A DNA stretch of 64,000 nucleotides from the NCBI RefSeq assembly GCF_000023105.1, contig NC_012669.1:930001-994000 (forward strand), read 5' to 3'. Each line of letters starts with the position of its first letter. Positions within the stretch are counted from its first letter, which is position 1. Below are positions 44,866 to 53,312 of this stretch, piece after piece. This DNA comes from Beutenbergia cavernae DSM 12333 (lineage in GTDB: Bacteria > Actinomycetota > Actinomycetes > Actinomycetales > Beutenbergiaceae). The position numbers and the translations under genes are program-made. Under the pieces are notes generated by a model. The model was not told where the DNA came from. It did no database searches and was given only the letters and a program-made list of their open reading frames with translations.

Positions 44866-44894
44866 TTTACTTTCGCTAACTAATCACTTATACT
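44866..44894 (+). promoter_or_regulatory. Sigma-A promoter of the marR-MFS operon (leaderless)
   Basis: TTTACT (44866-44871) and TATACT (44889-44894) are separated by exactly 17 bp, in an AT-rich island. +1 would fall near 44901, 2 nt before the GTG start at 44903, so the mRNA is probably leaderless. The AT-rich spacer is the likely MarR-binding site. Confidence 0.7.
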
Positions 44895-44902
44895 GGTTGC
44901 TC

Positions 44903-45379
44903 GTGACACGCACCTCCACCGCGCCGGCCCGTCCGGACACCCCTGACGCGCCCAAGCGCCCCGCGACGCAGGCCGACCTGGCCTCGCAGCTGCGGATGGG
45001 GATCCTTCGCGTCTCGCGGCGGCTGCGGGCCGAGCGGAGCGGGCGGCTCACCGAGGCGCAGTACTGCGTGCTCGCCGACCTCAAGACGCAGGGTCCGATG
45101 ACCCCGTCCGAGCTGGCCGAACGCGAGCAGGTCCAGCCGCCGTCGATGACCCGTACCGTCGCCGGGCTCGCCGACGCGGGTCTGGTCTCGCGGAGCGAGC
45201 ACCCGGAGGACCGCCGCCAGGTGCTCGTCTCGCTGTCCGACGCCGGCCGCGAGGTCGTCGTCGCGACCCGCCGCCGCCGCGATGCGTGGCTCGCCCGCCG
45301 CATCGCCGCCCTGTCCGCCGACGAGCGCCGCACGCTCGCCGACGCCGCCGTCATCCTGAGGAGGATCGCCGCCGAGTGA
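44903..45379 (+). CDS. MarR-family transcriptional regulator
   Basis: A 158-residue winged-helix regulator. Helices LTEAQYCVLADL and MTPSELAEREQVQPPSMTRTVA, and the wing GLVSRSEHPEDRRQVLVSLS, are characteristic (DR-motif included). It overlaps the MFS gene by 4 nt, so it probably represses its own operon until an effector of the exporter binds. GTG 44903 is chosen from the promoter position; TTG 44897 would precede the transcript start. Confidence 0.9.
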   Translation: MTRTSTAPARPDTPDAPKRPATQADLASQLRMGILRVSRRLRAERSGRLTEAQYCVLADLKTQGPMTPSELAEREQVQPPSMTRTVAGLADAGLVSRSEHPEDRRQVLVSLSDAGREVVVATRRRRDAWLARRIAALSADERRTLADAAVILRRIAAE

Positions 45380-46701
45380 GTCCCACGTTCAGCTCGCTGA
45401 GGTACTACAACTACCGCCTGTGGTTCGCCGCCGCGCTGGTGGCGAACATCGGTACCTGGATGCAGCGGGTCGCGCAGGACTGGGTCGTGCTCACGGACCT
45501 CAGCGACAACTCGGGTCTCGCCGTCGGCATCGTGACGGCGCTGCAGTTCCTCCCGGTGCTCCTCGTGAGCCCGTACGCGGGCGTCCTCGCGGACCGCCTG
45601 CCCCGCCGTCAGACGCTCATGGCGACGCAGGGTGCGATGGGTCTGCTCGCGGCGGGCCTTGGCGTGCTCGTCCTCTCCGGCCACGCCGAGCTGTGGCACG
45701 TGTACGTGTTCGCGCTGCTGCTCGGCGTCGTGACGGCGCTCGACAACCCCGTCCGCCAGACGTTCGTCGCCGAGATGGTGCCGCCGGACGGCCTGCCGAA
45801 CGCCGTCGGTCTCAACAGCGCGTCGTTCAACGCGGCCCGCCTCGTCGGGCCGGGCGTCGCGGGCCTGCTCATCGCCGTCGTCGGCTCGGGCTGGCTGTTC
45901 GTCATCAACGCGGTGACGTTCGCGCTCACGGTATTCGTGCTCACGCGCATGCGGACGGCGGAGCTCACGCCGATGCCGCTCGCGAAGCGAGGGAAGGGTC
46001 AGATCCGGGAGGGCCTGCGCTACGTGCGCCGACGCTCGGACATCCTCGTGATCATGGCCGTGGTCTCGGTGATCAGCGCGTTCGGCCTCAACTTCCAGCT
46101 GACGAGCGCCGTCATGGCGCGCAACGAGTTCGGGATGGGCGCCGGCGAGTACGGCATCCTCGGCTCGATCCTCGCGATCGGGTCGCTGACCGGGGCGCTG
46201 CTCGCGGCCCGGCGCAAGCAGCCGCGCGTGCGGCTCGTGGTCGGGTCCGCGCTGGGCTTCGGGATCGCGTCCGGGGCGATGGCGCTCATGCCGACGTACT
46301 GGACCTACGCGATCTCCGCGATCCCGGTGGGCTTCTTCACGCTAACGATGATCACGGCCGCGAACACGGCGATCCAGATGTCCACGGACCCGATCGTGCG
46401 CGGACGCGTGATGAGCCTGTACCTCATGGTGTTCCTCGGGGCGACGCCGATCGGCTCGCCCATCGTCGGCTGGATCGCGGAGCACTGGGGGCCCCGCTGG
46501 TCGATCGGCGTCGGCTCGATCGCCGCGATCGTCGTCGCGCTCGGTGCCGCTGCCTACGCGATGCGCGCATGGAAGGTCCGCGTGACGTACGAGTCCGAGC
46601 CGCGCCGCCGTTTCGTGCTGTCGCGCGCCGCGCAGGAACGCCTCGCCACCCGCGACGCTCTGGAGCTCGACGACGCCGGCGAGCGCGCCAGCGCGGCCTG
46701 A
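45376..46701 (+). CDS. MFS transporter (EntS-like)
   Basis: A 441-residue transporter with about 12 membrane helices of the EntS/enterobactin-exporter type: LWFAAALVANIGTWMQRVAQDWVV and GVLADRLPRRQTLM (motif A) are family marks, as is PVRQTFVAEMV. It starts at a GTG overlapping the MarR stop (GTGA) and is the probable target of that regulator. Substrate unknown. The last 60 residues are charged and cytoplasmic. Confidence 0.9.
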   Translation: MSPTFSSLRYYNYRLWFAAALVANIGTWMQRVAQDWVVLTDLSDNSGLAVGIVTALQFLPVLLVSPYAGVLADRLPRRQTLMATQGAMGLLAAGLGVLVLSGHAELWHVYVFALLLGVVTALDNPVRQTFVAEMVPPDGLPNAVGLNSASFNAARLVGPGVAGLLIAVVGSGWLFVINAVTFALTVFVLTRMRTAELTPMPLAKRGKGQIREGLRYVRRRSDILVIMAVVSVISAFGLNFQLTSAVMARNEFGMGAGEYGILGSILAIGSLTGALLAARRKQPRVRLVVGSALGFGIASGAMALMPTYWTYAISAIPVGFFTLTMITAANTAIQMSTDPIVRGRVMSLYLMVFLGATPIGSPIVGWIAEHWGPRWSIGVGSIAAIVVALGAAAYAMRAWKVRVTYESEPRRRFVLSRAAQERLATRDALELDDAGERASAA

Positions 46702-46746
46702 GCCGGTCGGGGAGTTCTCCCCATTCCCGTGACCTGCGTCACCTCC

Positions 46747-46752
46747 TAACGT
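46747..46752 (+). promoter_or_regulatory. Possible -10 box of the toxin module
   Basis: TAACGT in CCTAACGTGG, 30 bp before the first start; TTCCCG lies 17 bp upstream. A GGGGAG/CTCCCC hairpin at 46709-46722 may end the preceding MFS transcript. Confidence 0.4.
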
Positions 46753-46782
46753 GGCTCGCATCCCACGACCGAGGGAGGCAGC

Positions 46783-47094
46783 ATGTCCGAGAGCTTCCAC
46801 ATCGACGACGACGTCCTGCGGGCCCATGCACGCAAGGTCGACATGGTCGCCGACGACGTCGCCGAAGCGGGTTCTGCCGCCACGTCCGTCGATCTCGATG
46901 GCGGGGCGTTCGGCCTGCTCTGCGCGTTCCTTCCGCCCATCGTGAGCGAGAGCGAGGCCTCCACCGGCGACGCCGTCGGCGCGGCCGCGCGGCTGCTCGC
47001 CGACACCGCCACGCGCGTCACCGAGATGGCCCGCGACTACGCGGCCATGGATGACGACCTGAGCGGCCGCTTGGCGCGGATGGAGCCGTCATGA
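46783..47094 (+). CDS. T7SS (EspC/WXG-like) secretion partner
   Basis: A 103-residue all-helical protein: FHIDDDVLRAHARKVDMVADDV, then ASTGDAVGAAARLLADTATRV and a C-terminal MARDYAAMDDDLSGRL helix. The two-helix layout and size resemble EspC/DUF2580-type T7SS proteins, in which such a helix pair docks with the effector to form an export pair. It lacks a WXG turn. ATGA overlap with the toxin gene indicates stoichiometric co-translation. GAGGGAGG sits before the ATG. Confidence 0.65.
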   Translation: MSESFHIDDDVLRAHARKVDMVADDVAEAGSAATSVDLDGGAFGLLCAFLPPIVSESEASTGDAVGAAARLLADTATRVTEMARDYAAMDDDLSGRLARMEPS

Positions 47095-48191
47095 CCGGGA
47101 ACTCGCTCGTCGTCAGCCCCACCGAGTCGTCCCCGCTCGCCGGCACCCTGCTCGTCGAGAGCGTCTCCGACCTGTCGACGTCGCTCGCCAACGGCGACTG
47201 GCTCGCCGCCGGGATGGCGGGTGCGTCGACCGCCCTGGACACCGTCGCGACGGCGATGGACCCGCTCGGCTCGCTGCTGGGCGCCGGGCTCGGGTGGCTG
47301 ATGGAGCACCTCGAGCCGCTGAAGGGCTGGCTCAACGACCTCACCGGCGACCCCGGCGCCGTCGGCGGCTTCGCCGGGACGTGGGAGAACATCGCCACGC
47401 GGATGTCCGAGAGCGCGGAGTCGCTGCGCACCGCCGTCTCGAGCGACCTCGAGTCGCTCGAGGGTGCGGCCGTCACGTCGTACGCGAGCTTCTCCGACGA
47501 CGTCGCGGCGATGCTGGCGGCGCTCGGCGGCTCGTCCGGCGCCGTCGCCGGCGCGCTGCGCACGTGCGCCACGATCGTGCAGGTCGTCCACGACCTCGTG
47601 CGGGACGCGCTCGCGCAGCTCGTCGGCTCGGCGATCTCCTGGGCGGCCCAGATCACGTTCACCCTCGGGCTCGGCACCCCGTGGGTGATCAGCCAGGTCA
47701 GCACGCGTGTGTCGTCGCTCGCGGCTCGGGTCGGCAGCAAGGTGACGGCGCTCGTCACCTCGGTGCGCAACCTGCGCGGCGTCATCGACTCGCTCGTCGC
47801 GCTGCTGCGCCGCACCCGCGGCACGCTCGACGACGTCACGGCCCGTCCGGACGCCGTCGCCCCGACCCCGCGCACCGACCTGCCGTACTCGAACCCGCGG
47901 CGTCGGCCGTCCTACCGCCAGGGTGTCCCCGAGGAGGTCTGGGACAACGCCCGCGGCCCGGACGGCGTGGTCCGCGACCCCAACACCGGCGACGTCATCG
48001 ACTGGACCCCCGGCACGCCCCGCCGGGACGTGTGGGACATGGGGCACGTGCCCGGCGAGCGGTACCACGACGTCTGGGAGCGGTACATGCGCGGCGAGAT
48101 GACCCCGGCGGAGTTCCGCGACTGGTTCAACGACCCCGCGAACTACCGGCCGGAGCTCCCGGGCAACAACCGGGGCCATCGCTACGAGTAG
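47091..48191 (+). CDS. T7SS-type polymorphic toxin with GH-E nuclease C-domain
   Basis: A 366-residue protein. Residues 1-180 are helical (TWENIATRMSESAESLRTAV, repeated in SDDVAAMLAALGG) and fit a secretion/dimerisation domain. A hydrophobic stretch at about 180-205 follows (SWAAQITFTLGLGTPWVIS). The last about 90 residues match the GH-E variant of the HNH/ENDO VII fold: WDMGHVPGERYHDVW has Gly318-His319 and Glu323, and the end is NNRGHRYE. A YRQGVPEEVWDNA motif starts the toxin domain. It likely cuts DNA in rival cells. No secretion ATPase lies nearby. Confidence 0.78.
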   Translation: MTGNSLVVSPTESSPLAGTLLVESVSDLSTSLANGDWLAAGMAGASTALDTVATAMDPLGSLLGAGLGWLMEHLEPLKGWLNDLTGDPGAVGGFAGTWENIATRMSESAESLRTAVSSDLESLEGAAVTSYASFSDDVAAMLAALGGSSGAVAGALRTCATIVQVVHDLVRDALAQLVGSAISWAAQITFTLGLGTPWVISQVSTRVSSLAARVGSKVTALVTSVRNLRGVIDSLVALLRRTRGTLDDVTARPDAVAPTPRTDLPYSNPRRRPSYRQGVPEEVWDNARGPDGVVRDPNTGDVIDWTPGTPRRDVWDMGHVPGERYHDVWERYMRGEMTPAEFRDWFNDPANYRPELPGNNRGHRYE

Positions 48192-48202
48192 CCCCCCACG
48201 CA

Positions 48203-48208
48203 TAGGCT
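48203..48208 (+). promoter_or_regulatory. -10 box ahead of the ankyrin immunity gene
   Basis: TAGGCT, then 6 nt and ATG, fits a leaderless start. It would let the immunity gene be made independently of the toxin. No good -35 match. Confidence 0.4.
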
Positions 48209-48214
48209 CGGACG

Positions 48215-48736
48215 ATGCAGATCGACATGCTCGCGAAGAGGTCGTCGTACGACGAGCTCGTCGCCGCGTTCCGCCCCGGCGACGAGTCGGCGGACTTCCA
48301 CGGGACGACGCTGCTGCACCAGGCGCTCGGGAACGGCGACCTGGACGCGAGGTACGCCATCGCGGCGTTCCTGCTCGACGCCGGCGCCGACCCCGCGCGA
48401 CTCGGACCGGACGGCTACGGCGTGCTCCACGTCCTCTTCGGCCAGAACAAGCACGACCTGCCCCGAACCGTCGAGCTCACGCGCCGCCTGCTCGACGGCG
48501 GCGCCCGCCTGGACGTCGTCGACGACCGCCGGCACACCGTGCCGTTGCACGAGCTCGTGACCATGAAGCTCACCGATGCCGACCTCGCGCCGCTGTACGA
48601 CGTCGTCCTCGCCCACCGGGACCTCGGGCTCGACGTCCGCAACGCCGCGGGGCTCACCCCGCTCGACCTCGCCCGGAACCTGCCCTATCGCGCCGACCTC
48701 GTGCGACGTCTGGAGAGCCATGACACAGCGACCTGA
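48215..48736 (+). CDS. Ankyrin-repeat protein, probable immunity
   Basis: A 173-residue protein with ankyrin-type repeats: GTTLLHQALGNGDLDARYAIAAFLLDAGADP, then DGYGVLHVLFGQ...LLDGGARLDVVDD and RNAAGLTPLDLARN (each cited in part). It starts 23 bp after the toxin stop. Ankyrin proteins directly after GH-E/HNH toxins usually neutralise them by binding the nuclease domain. Overlaps the next gene by 17 bp. Assignment as immunity is by context. Confidence 0.72.
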   Translation: MQIDMLAKRSSYDELVAAFRPGDESADFHGTTLLHQALGNGDLDARYAIAAFLLDAGADPARLGPDGYGVLHVLFGQNKHDLPRTVELTRRLLDGGARLDVVDDRRHTVPLHELVTMKLTDADLAPLYDVVLAHRDLGLDVRNAAGLTPLDLARNLPYRADLVRRLESHDTAT

Positions 48737-49052
48737 GTACCTCGAGGGCGCCGGGGGCGTCATCGCCTCGCGCCGGATCCTCGACGGCACCGCCCGGCTG
48801 GCGTGGGCGGTGCGCGAGCGCAGCGTCAACCCGCAGGACAACGGGTGGCGGTTCTTCTCCGACGCCGACGACGACGAGTACCTCAACGACGCGTCGAACC
48901 TCGCCGTCGCCGACTTCAACACCGTGGCCAGGATCGAGCCTGCGGTGATCGGGATCTACTCCCTGCCCGTGGGCGCGGACCTGCAGCTGGTGCGCGACGG
49001 CGACCGGCGGCGCTGGGTGGACAACCACACCGGCGCGGAGGTCGCGCTGTAG
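48720..49052 (+). CDS. DUF2185 (Imm33-like) protein, possible second immunity
   Basis: A 110-residue protein matching the DUF2185/immunity protein Imm33 pattern: RLAWAVRERSVNPQDNGWRF, the FFSDADDDEYLNDASN run (split here) and PAVIGIYSLPVG. It overlaps the ankyrin gene and ends the module, 6 bp before the convergent serC stop. It may protect against a different toxin domain, or be a shared accessory. Confidence 0.72.
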   Translation: MTQRPEYLEGAGGVIASRRILDGTARLAWAVRERSVNPQDNGWRFFSDADDDEYLNDASNLAVADFNTVARIEPAVIGIYSLPVGADLQLVRDGDRRRWVDNHTGAEVAL

Positions 49053-49058
49053 CCCACG

Positions 49059-50183
49059 TCAGGCGAGGCGCTCGACCACGTGGTCCACGCAGGCCGTGAG
49101 CGCCTCGACGTCGGCCGGGTCGACGGCGGGGTACATCCCCACGCGCAGCTGGTTGCGGCCGAGCTTGCGGTACGGGTCGACGTCGACGATCCCGTTGTCG
49201 CGCAAGGCAGCGATGACGGCGCGGGCGTCGACGGCGTCGTCCAGGTCGATCGTGCCGACCACGGGGGAGCGCAGCGCCTCCTCGGCGACGAACGGCGTCG
49301 CCCACTCCCGGCTCTGGGCCCACGAGTACAGCACCCGCGCGCTGGCCGCGCTGCGCGCCGCCGCCCACTCCAGTCCGCCCGCCTCGCGCAACCAGTCGAG
49401 CTGTTCGACGAGCAGGACGAGCGTCGCGATCGCCGGCGTGTTGAGCGTCTGGTCCAGGCGCGAGTTCGCCAGCGCCGTCGTGAACGAGAGCGACTCCGGG
49501 ATCCACCGGTCGGACGCCGCGACCGTCGCGGCGCGCTCCACCGCGGACGGCGAGACGACGGCGAACCACAGGCCGCCGTCGGAGGCGAGGACCTTCTGCG
49601 GGGCAAGGTAGTAGACGTCGGTCTCGGCGAGGTCCACGGGCACCGCACCGGCCGCGGAGGTGGCGTCGACGACGACGAGGGCTGCGTCCCCGCCCACGCG
49701 CCGCACGGGTGCGACGACGCCGGTCGAGGTCTCGTTCTGGGGCCAGGCGTACGTGTCGACGCCGTCGGTCGCCTCCGGGAGCGCGAGCCGGCCGGGCGGC
49801 ACCTCGCGCACGTCCGGCTCGTCCAGGAACGGGGCGGCGCGGGTCGCGGCGGCGAACTTCGCGCCGAACTCGCCGAAGGTGGCGTGCTGGGCACGGCGAG
49901 CGACGAGCGAGCACGTGGCGACGTCCCAGAACGTGGTGCTGCCGCCGTTGCCCAGCACGACCTCGTAGCCCGCCGGGGCGCCGAGCAGGTCGAGCAGCCC
50001 CTCCTTGGCGCGGGCCACCAGCCGGCGCACGGGCGCCTGGCGGTGGGACGTCCCGAGGACCGTGCGGCCGAGCGCCGCCAGCATGTCGACCTGGGCGGGA
50101 CGGACCTTGCTGGGACCGGAGCCGAACCGACCGTCCGCGGGGAGCAGGTGCGGCGGGATCGTGATCGCGTCCGACGTGGGCAT
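49059..50183 (-). CDS. serC: Phosphoserine aminotransferase
   Basis: A 374-residue class V aminotransferase converting 3-phosphohydroxypyruvate and glutamate to phosphoserine. It is the actinobacterial/mycobacterial type: DGRFGSGPSKVRPAQ at the start, the PLP lysine in YLAPQKVLASDGG, and SLDQTLNTPAIAT-like RLDQTLNTPA. The ATG was taken at MPTSDA; an ATG four codons earlier is also possible. It precedes nothing on this strand but is close to the citrate synthase gene, an order seen in related genomes. Confidence 0.95.
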   Translation of the reverse strand: MPTSDAITIPPHLLPADGRFGSGPSKVRPAQVDMLAALGRTVLGTSHRQAPVRRLVARAKEGLLDLLGAPAGYEVVLGNGGSTTFWDVATCSLVARRAQHATFGEFGAKFAAATRAAPFLDEPDVREVPPGRLALPEATDGVDTYAWPQNETSTGVVAPVRRVGGDAALVVVDATSAAGAVPVDLAETDVYYLAPQKVLASDGGLWFAVVSPSAVERAATVAASDRWIPESLSFTTALANSRLDQTLNTPAIATLVLLVEQLDWLREAGGLEWAAARSAASARVLYSWAQSREWATPFVAEEALRSPVVGTIDLDDAVDARAVIAALRDNGIVDVDPYRKLGRNQLRVGMYPAVDPADVEALTACVDHVVERLA

Positions 50184-50191
50184 GCCCGGGA

Positions 50192-51247
50192 TCATCCCAC
50201 CGTCGGCGCCCCGCCGGAGGTGCCGTCTCGGCCGGTGCGAGCCAGGAGCTCGGCGTGCGCGGCGAGCAGGTGGGCGGACCACCCGGCGCCGCGCCCGCAG
50301 CTGTACATGGCGGTGAACATGCGGGGGGCGACCCCGGCGGCGTCGAGCAGGATCCCGGCCCAGAACATGACGTTCGCCGTGTACGGCACGCCGCGCTCGG
50401 CCAGCGCCGCGGTCCCGGCCGCCTCGACCGCCTCCGCCGCCTCGAGCAGCGGTGCGCCGATCCGCGCGCACTCCGCGTGGAGGAGGGTCGCGCGCGGGTC
50501 GCGCCCGCGGTAGGACGGATGGCCGAACCCCATGAGGGGTCCCCGGGTCAGTGCGTGCGCGACGACGCCGGCCGGGTCGCCGGTGCGGTCGGCCTCCGTC
50601 ACGAGGGCGAACGCGCGAGCGGCGGCGCCGGCGGCCAGGGGGCCGCTGGTCGCCGCCACGGCCCCTGCGAGGCACGCTGCGGCGTCGGCCCCGGTGCCGG
50701 CCATGAGCCGGGCCGCACGCGTCGACGGCGAGATGCCGTGCTCCGCGACGGCCACCCAGCAGGCGTCCAGGGCGCGCGCGTGCGCCGGGTCGGCCTCGCC
50801 GCGCCAGCGCACGAGGAACCGCTCCGCCGTCGTCGGGGCGAGCATGACCTCGCGCTGCGGGACCGCGGGAAGGTCGTCGCCGCGCGCGGACTGGGCGACG
50901 AACGACAGCGCCATGACGCTGGCCCGGGCGAGGTCCTGACGGAGCCTCGCCGCATCGAGGTCGAGCATCGGGCGGAACGCCCAGACCGGGGCCAGCTGCG
51001 CGAGGGCGCTCTGGACGTCGACGCGGGCGTCGCCCGTGCGGACCGGCAGCGGGAACGGCTCGGCCGGTGGGAGCGCGCTCCCGGTCCGGCCGTCGACGAG
51101 CAGCGCCCACACGTCCTGGAACCCGACCCGCCCGACGAGCGTCGCGAGGTCGTGGCCGCGATAGGCGAGGGACGGCAGGTCGGGATCGATCGCGGAGATC
51201 GGCGCGATCGGAAGGGCCGACTGCGGCGGTGGGTCGGGCTCGGTCAT
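50192..51247 (-). CDS. citA: Citrate synthase 2-type protein
   Basis: A 351-residue citrate synthase-fold enzyme (condensation of acetyl-CoA and oxaloacetate). Visible are AYRGHDLATL, the His of AEHGISPSTRAARL, FGHPSYRGRDPRA and the final VPYTANVMFWAGILLD with CGRGAGWSAHL. It is the short actinobacterial form, shorter than the 430-residue main enzyme, like mycobacterial CitA; a methylcitrate-synthase role is possible. Divergent from the IdeR-like gene. Confidence 0.85.
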   Translation of the reverse strand: MTEPDPPPQSALPIAPISAIDPDLPSLAYRGHDLATLVGRVGFQDVWALLVDGRTGSALPPAEPFPLPVRTGDARVDVQSALAQLAPVWAFRPMLDLDAARLRQDLARASVMALSFVAQSARGDDLPAVPQREVMLAPTTAERFLVRWRGEADPAHARALDACWVAVAEHGISPSTRAARLMAGTGADAAACLAGAVAATSGPLAAGAAARAFALVTEADRTGDPAGVVAHALTRGPLMGFGHPSYRGRDPRATLLHAECARIGAPLLEAAEAVEAAGTAALAERGVPYTANVMFWAGILLDAAGVAPRMFTAMYSCGRGAGWSAHLLAAHAELLARTGRDGTSGGAPTVG

Positions 51248-51371
51248 CGCAGCAGAGCCTACGGGCGCCCGGCATCGCCGCAGCCCGACCGTCGGTGAGG
51301 GGCCATAGGGTAGGACCCGGATGGCCGGCTGTGAAGGCCGGACAGGGGACGTTAGGGAAGGTGCCGCGCGC

Positions 51372-52082
51372 GTGAGTGACCTCATCGACACCACTGAGAT
51401 GTACCTGAAGACCGTGTACGAGCTCCTCGAGGAGGGCATCGTCCCGCTCCGCGCCCGGATCGCGGAGCGGCTCGGGCACTCGGGGCCCACGGTCTCGCAG
51501 ACGGTCGCCCGGATGGAGCGGGACGGCCTCGTCGTCGTGAGCGGCGACCGCCACCTCGAGCTCACCGACGAGGGCATGGCGAAGGCCACTCACGTGATGC
51601 GCAAGCACCGCCTCGCGGAGCGGCTGCTCACCGACGTCATCGGCCTCGACTGGGCGCACGTCCACGAGGAGGCGTGCCGGTGGGAGCACGTGATGAGCCA
51701 GCAGGTCGAGGAGCGGCTGGTCGGGCTGCTCGACCACCCGCACTTCGACCCGTACGGCAACCCGATCCCCGGGCTCGACGAGCTGGGCGAGCGCGGGTCG
51801 GAGTCGTTCCTCGCCGGGGTGCGTCCGGTGCTGGACGTCGCCGGCGACGACGCGCGCGAGGTGGTCGTCAAGCGGATCGGGGAGCCGTTGCAGGTGGACG
51901 TCGAGCTGCTCGCCCGGTTCGACGAGAGCGGCGTGCGCCCCGGCGCGCGGGTCACCGTGCAGCGGGACACGTCCACGTTGACGGTGCGGGCCGCCGGGTC
52001 CGACCTGGTGCTGGACCTGCCGGTCGAGCTCGCCAAGCACGTGTTCGTGGCCGACGGCGCGGCGGCAGCCAGCACTCCGTGA
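51372..52082 (+). CDS. ideR: DtxR/IdeR-family metal-dependent regulator
   Basis: A 236-residue iron-responsive repressor. The start DLIDTTEMYLKTVYELLEE, the recognition helix HSGPTVSQTVARMERDGLV and the metal ligands in HRLAERLLTDV and CRWEHVMS are the IdeR pattern; the C-terminal SH3-like domain follows. The GTG start is preceded by AGGGAAGG. Expected targets are siderophore and iron-storage genes elsewhere; none are in this window. Confidence 0.92.
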   Translation: MSDLIDTTEMYLKTVYELLEEGIVPLRARIAERLGHSGPTVSQTVARMERDGLVVVSGDRHLELTDEGMAKATHVMRKHRLAERLLTDVIGLDWAHVHEEACRWEHVMSQQVEERLVGLLDHPHFDPYGNPIPGLDELGERGSESFLAGVRPVLDVAGDDAREVVVKRIGEPLQVDVELLARFDESGVRPGARVTVQRDTSTLTVRAAGSDLVLDLPVELAKHVFVADGAAAASTP

Positions 52083-52089
52083 CCGGAAC

Positions 52090-52119
52090 GTGACATCTGC
52101 CGAGATCTTCGGGTAGTCT
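52090..52119 (+). promoter_or_regulatory. Promoter of riboswitch-NlpC/P60 gene
   Basis: GTGACA (52090-52095) and TAGTCT (52114-52119) with an 18-bp spacer; +1 near 52126, at the start of the riboswitch. Confidence 0.6.
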
Positions 52120-52126
52120 CCCAAAC

Positions 52127-52346
52127 GCTCGTCGGAACCCTCCTCCGAAGAGCCCTCACGCGGTACGCCGAGCCCTGCCGCCGCACGAGGTCCAGAACGA
52201 CAGACGGCAGGGACGGGGGACCCAGGTGTGACCGGGGTCCGGGCAACCGGACTCCTTGGGGTGAAGTCCCGGGTGCGGACGTACCGCACACGGGGCCGGG
52301 CGAATCCACAGTCCGAACCCGACAGCTCACCTCGCAGGCGTGTGGA
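52127..52346 (+). ncRNA. c-di-AMP riboswitch (ydaO-yuaA type) leader
   Basis: The 220-nt leader ahead of the NlpC/P60 gene carries conserved ydaO pieces: TTGGGGTGAAGTCCC, GGGCGAATCC, and the hallmark 3' end GAACCCGACAGCTCACCTCG followed by CAGGCG. The sequence folds into paired elements ending 5 nt before GGAGAGG, the ribosome binding site, so binding of c-di-AMP would probably control translation or elongation. In actinobacteria the class often precedes NlpC/P60 and rpf genes. Confidence 0.85.
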
Positions 52347-52357
52347 GAGGCTTGCTC

Positions 52358-53131
52358 GTGACCAACAGTTCGACAGGCGCGCGTCATCGCGCGGCGCGCC
52401 GCCCTTCGACTCCGCTCGACGCCTTCGGCGCCACGATCACGGAGTCGATCACCGGCCCCGTCGGACGTCGCACCGCTGTCGCCGTGGCGTCCTCCGGTCT
52501 GATCCTCGGTATCGCTGCCCCGTCGGCGAGCGCAGCACCGCAGGAGACCGTCGCTCTTCCCGAGGTGAACGTCGCCTCCCTCACGCAGGACGCTCGCGAC
52601 GCCCTCGCCACGGCGCCCACCGTCTCCGTCGACGCCGAGGCATCCTTCAGCTTCGCCGCCGTCGAGGTGAGCTCGGAGGCTCCGCCGGAGCCTGAGCCGG
52701 AGCCCGAGCCCGTCCGCACCGACGACACCGCGTCCCGCGGCGGCGACCGGTCGGCCGAGGCCGCCCCGGCGGCCCCCGCGGCGCCGATCGCGTCCGCGAC
52801 GGCGGCTGCGGTCATCGAGATCGCCTACCGGTACATCGGCACGCCGTACGTCCACGGCGGTGCAGCCCCGGGTGGGTTCGACTGCTCGGGCTTCACCTCG
52901 TACGTGTTCGCACAGGTGGGTGTCAGCCTGCCGCGCTCGTCCTCGGCGCAGCGTTACGCGGGCACGGTCGTCTCCGCCGCCGAGGCGCAGCCGGGCGACC
53001 TCATCTGGTCCCCGGGCCACGTCGGCATCTACCTGGGCAACGGCCAGCACATCGCGGCGCGCAACTACAGCACGCCGCTTTCGGCCGGTCCGATCTACAT
53101 GTCGAACCCGGTGTTCATCCGCGTTCTGTAG
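52358..53131 (+). CDS. NlpC/P60 peptidoglycan endopeptidase
   Basis: A 257-residue secreted hydrolase. A long N-terminal signal region ends near residue 59 (AAPSASAAPQ). A disordered linker with EPEPEPEP follows, then the NlpC/P60 domain: GTPYVHGGAAPGGFDCSGF with Cys176, GHVGIYLGNG with His221 and the third polar residue His231. It would cut within the stem peptide of peptidoglycan. Regulated by the riboswitch just upstream. The GTG start is placed by GGAGAGG; GTG 52340 is inside the riboswitch end. Confidence 0.9.
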   Translation: MTNSSTGARHRAARRPSTPLDAFGATITESITGPVGRRTAVAVASSGLILGIAAPSASAAPQETVALPEVNVASLTQDARDALATAPTVSVDAEASFSFAAVEVSSEAPPEPEPEPEPVRTDDTASRGGDRSAEAAPAAPAAPIASATAAAVIEIAYRYIGTPYVHGGAAPGGFDCSGFTSYVFAQVGVSLPRSSSAQRYAGTVVSAAEAQPGDLIWSPGHVGIYLGNGQHIAARNYSTPLSAGPIYMSNPVFIRVL

Positions 53132-53163
53132 CACCAGGCAGCGGCGACGGCGCCTCTGCACGC

Positions 53164-53198
53164 ACGACGGCCCGTTCCCTCAGGGAGCGGGCCGTCGT
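53164..53198 (+). terminator. Strong stem-loop after NlpC/P60 gene
   Basis: A 16-bp stem, ACGACGGCCCGTTCCC paired with GGGAGCGGGCCGTCGT (one G-T pair), and a 3-nt loop, 30 bp after the stop. No T-tract. Confidence 0.8.
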
Positions 53199-53312
53199 CG
53201 TCCCTGCCCGCATCGCGCGTGCACGTGCGCGCGGCAGCCCTCGCGCGTCGTCTCATCGGCGACACGTCGGCCGCGAGTCGCTAGCGACGGTGCTTGCGGA
53301 GGGGCACACTGG

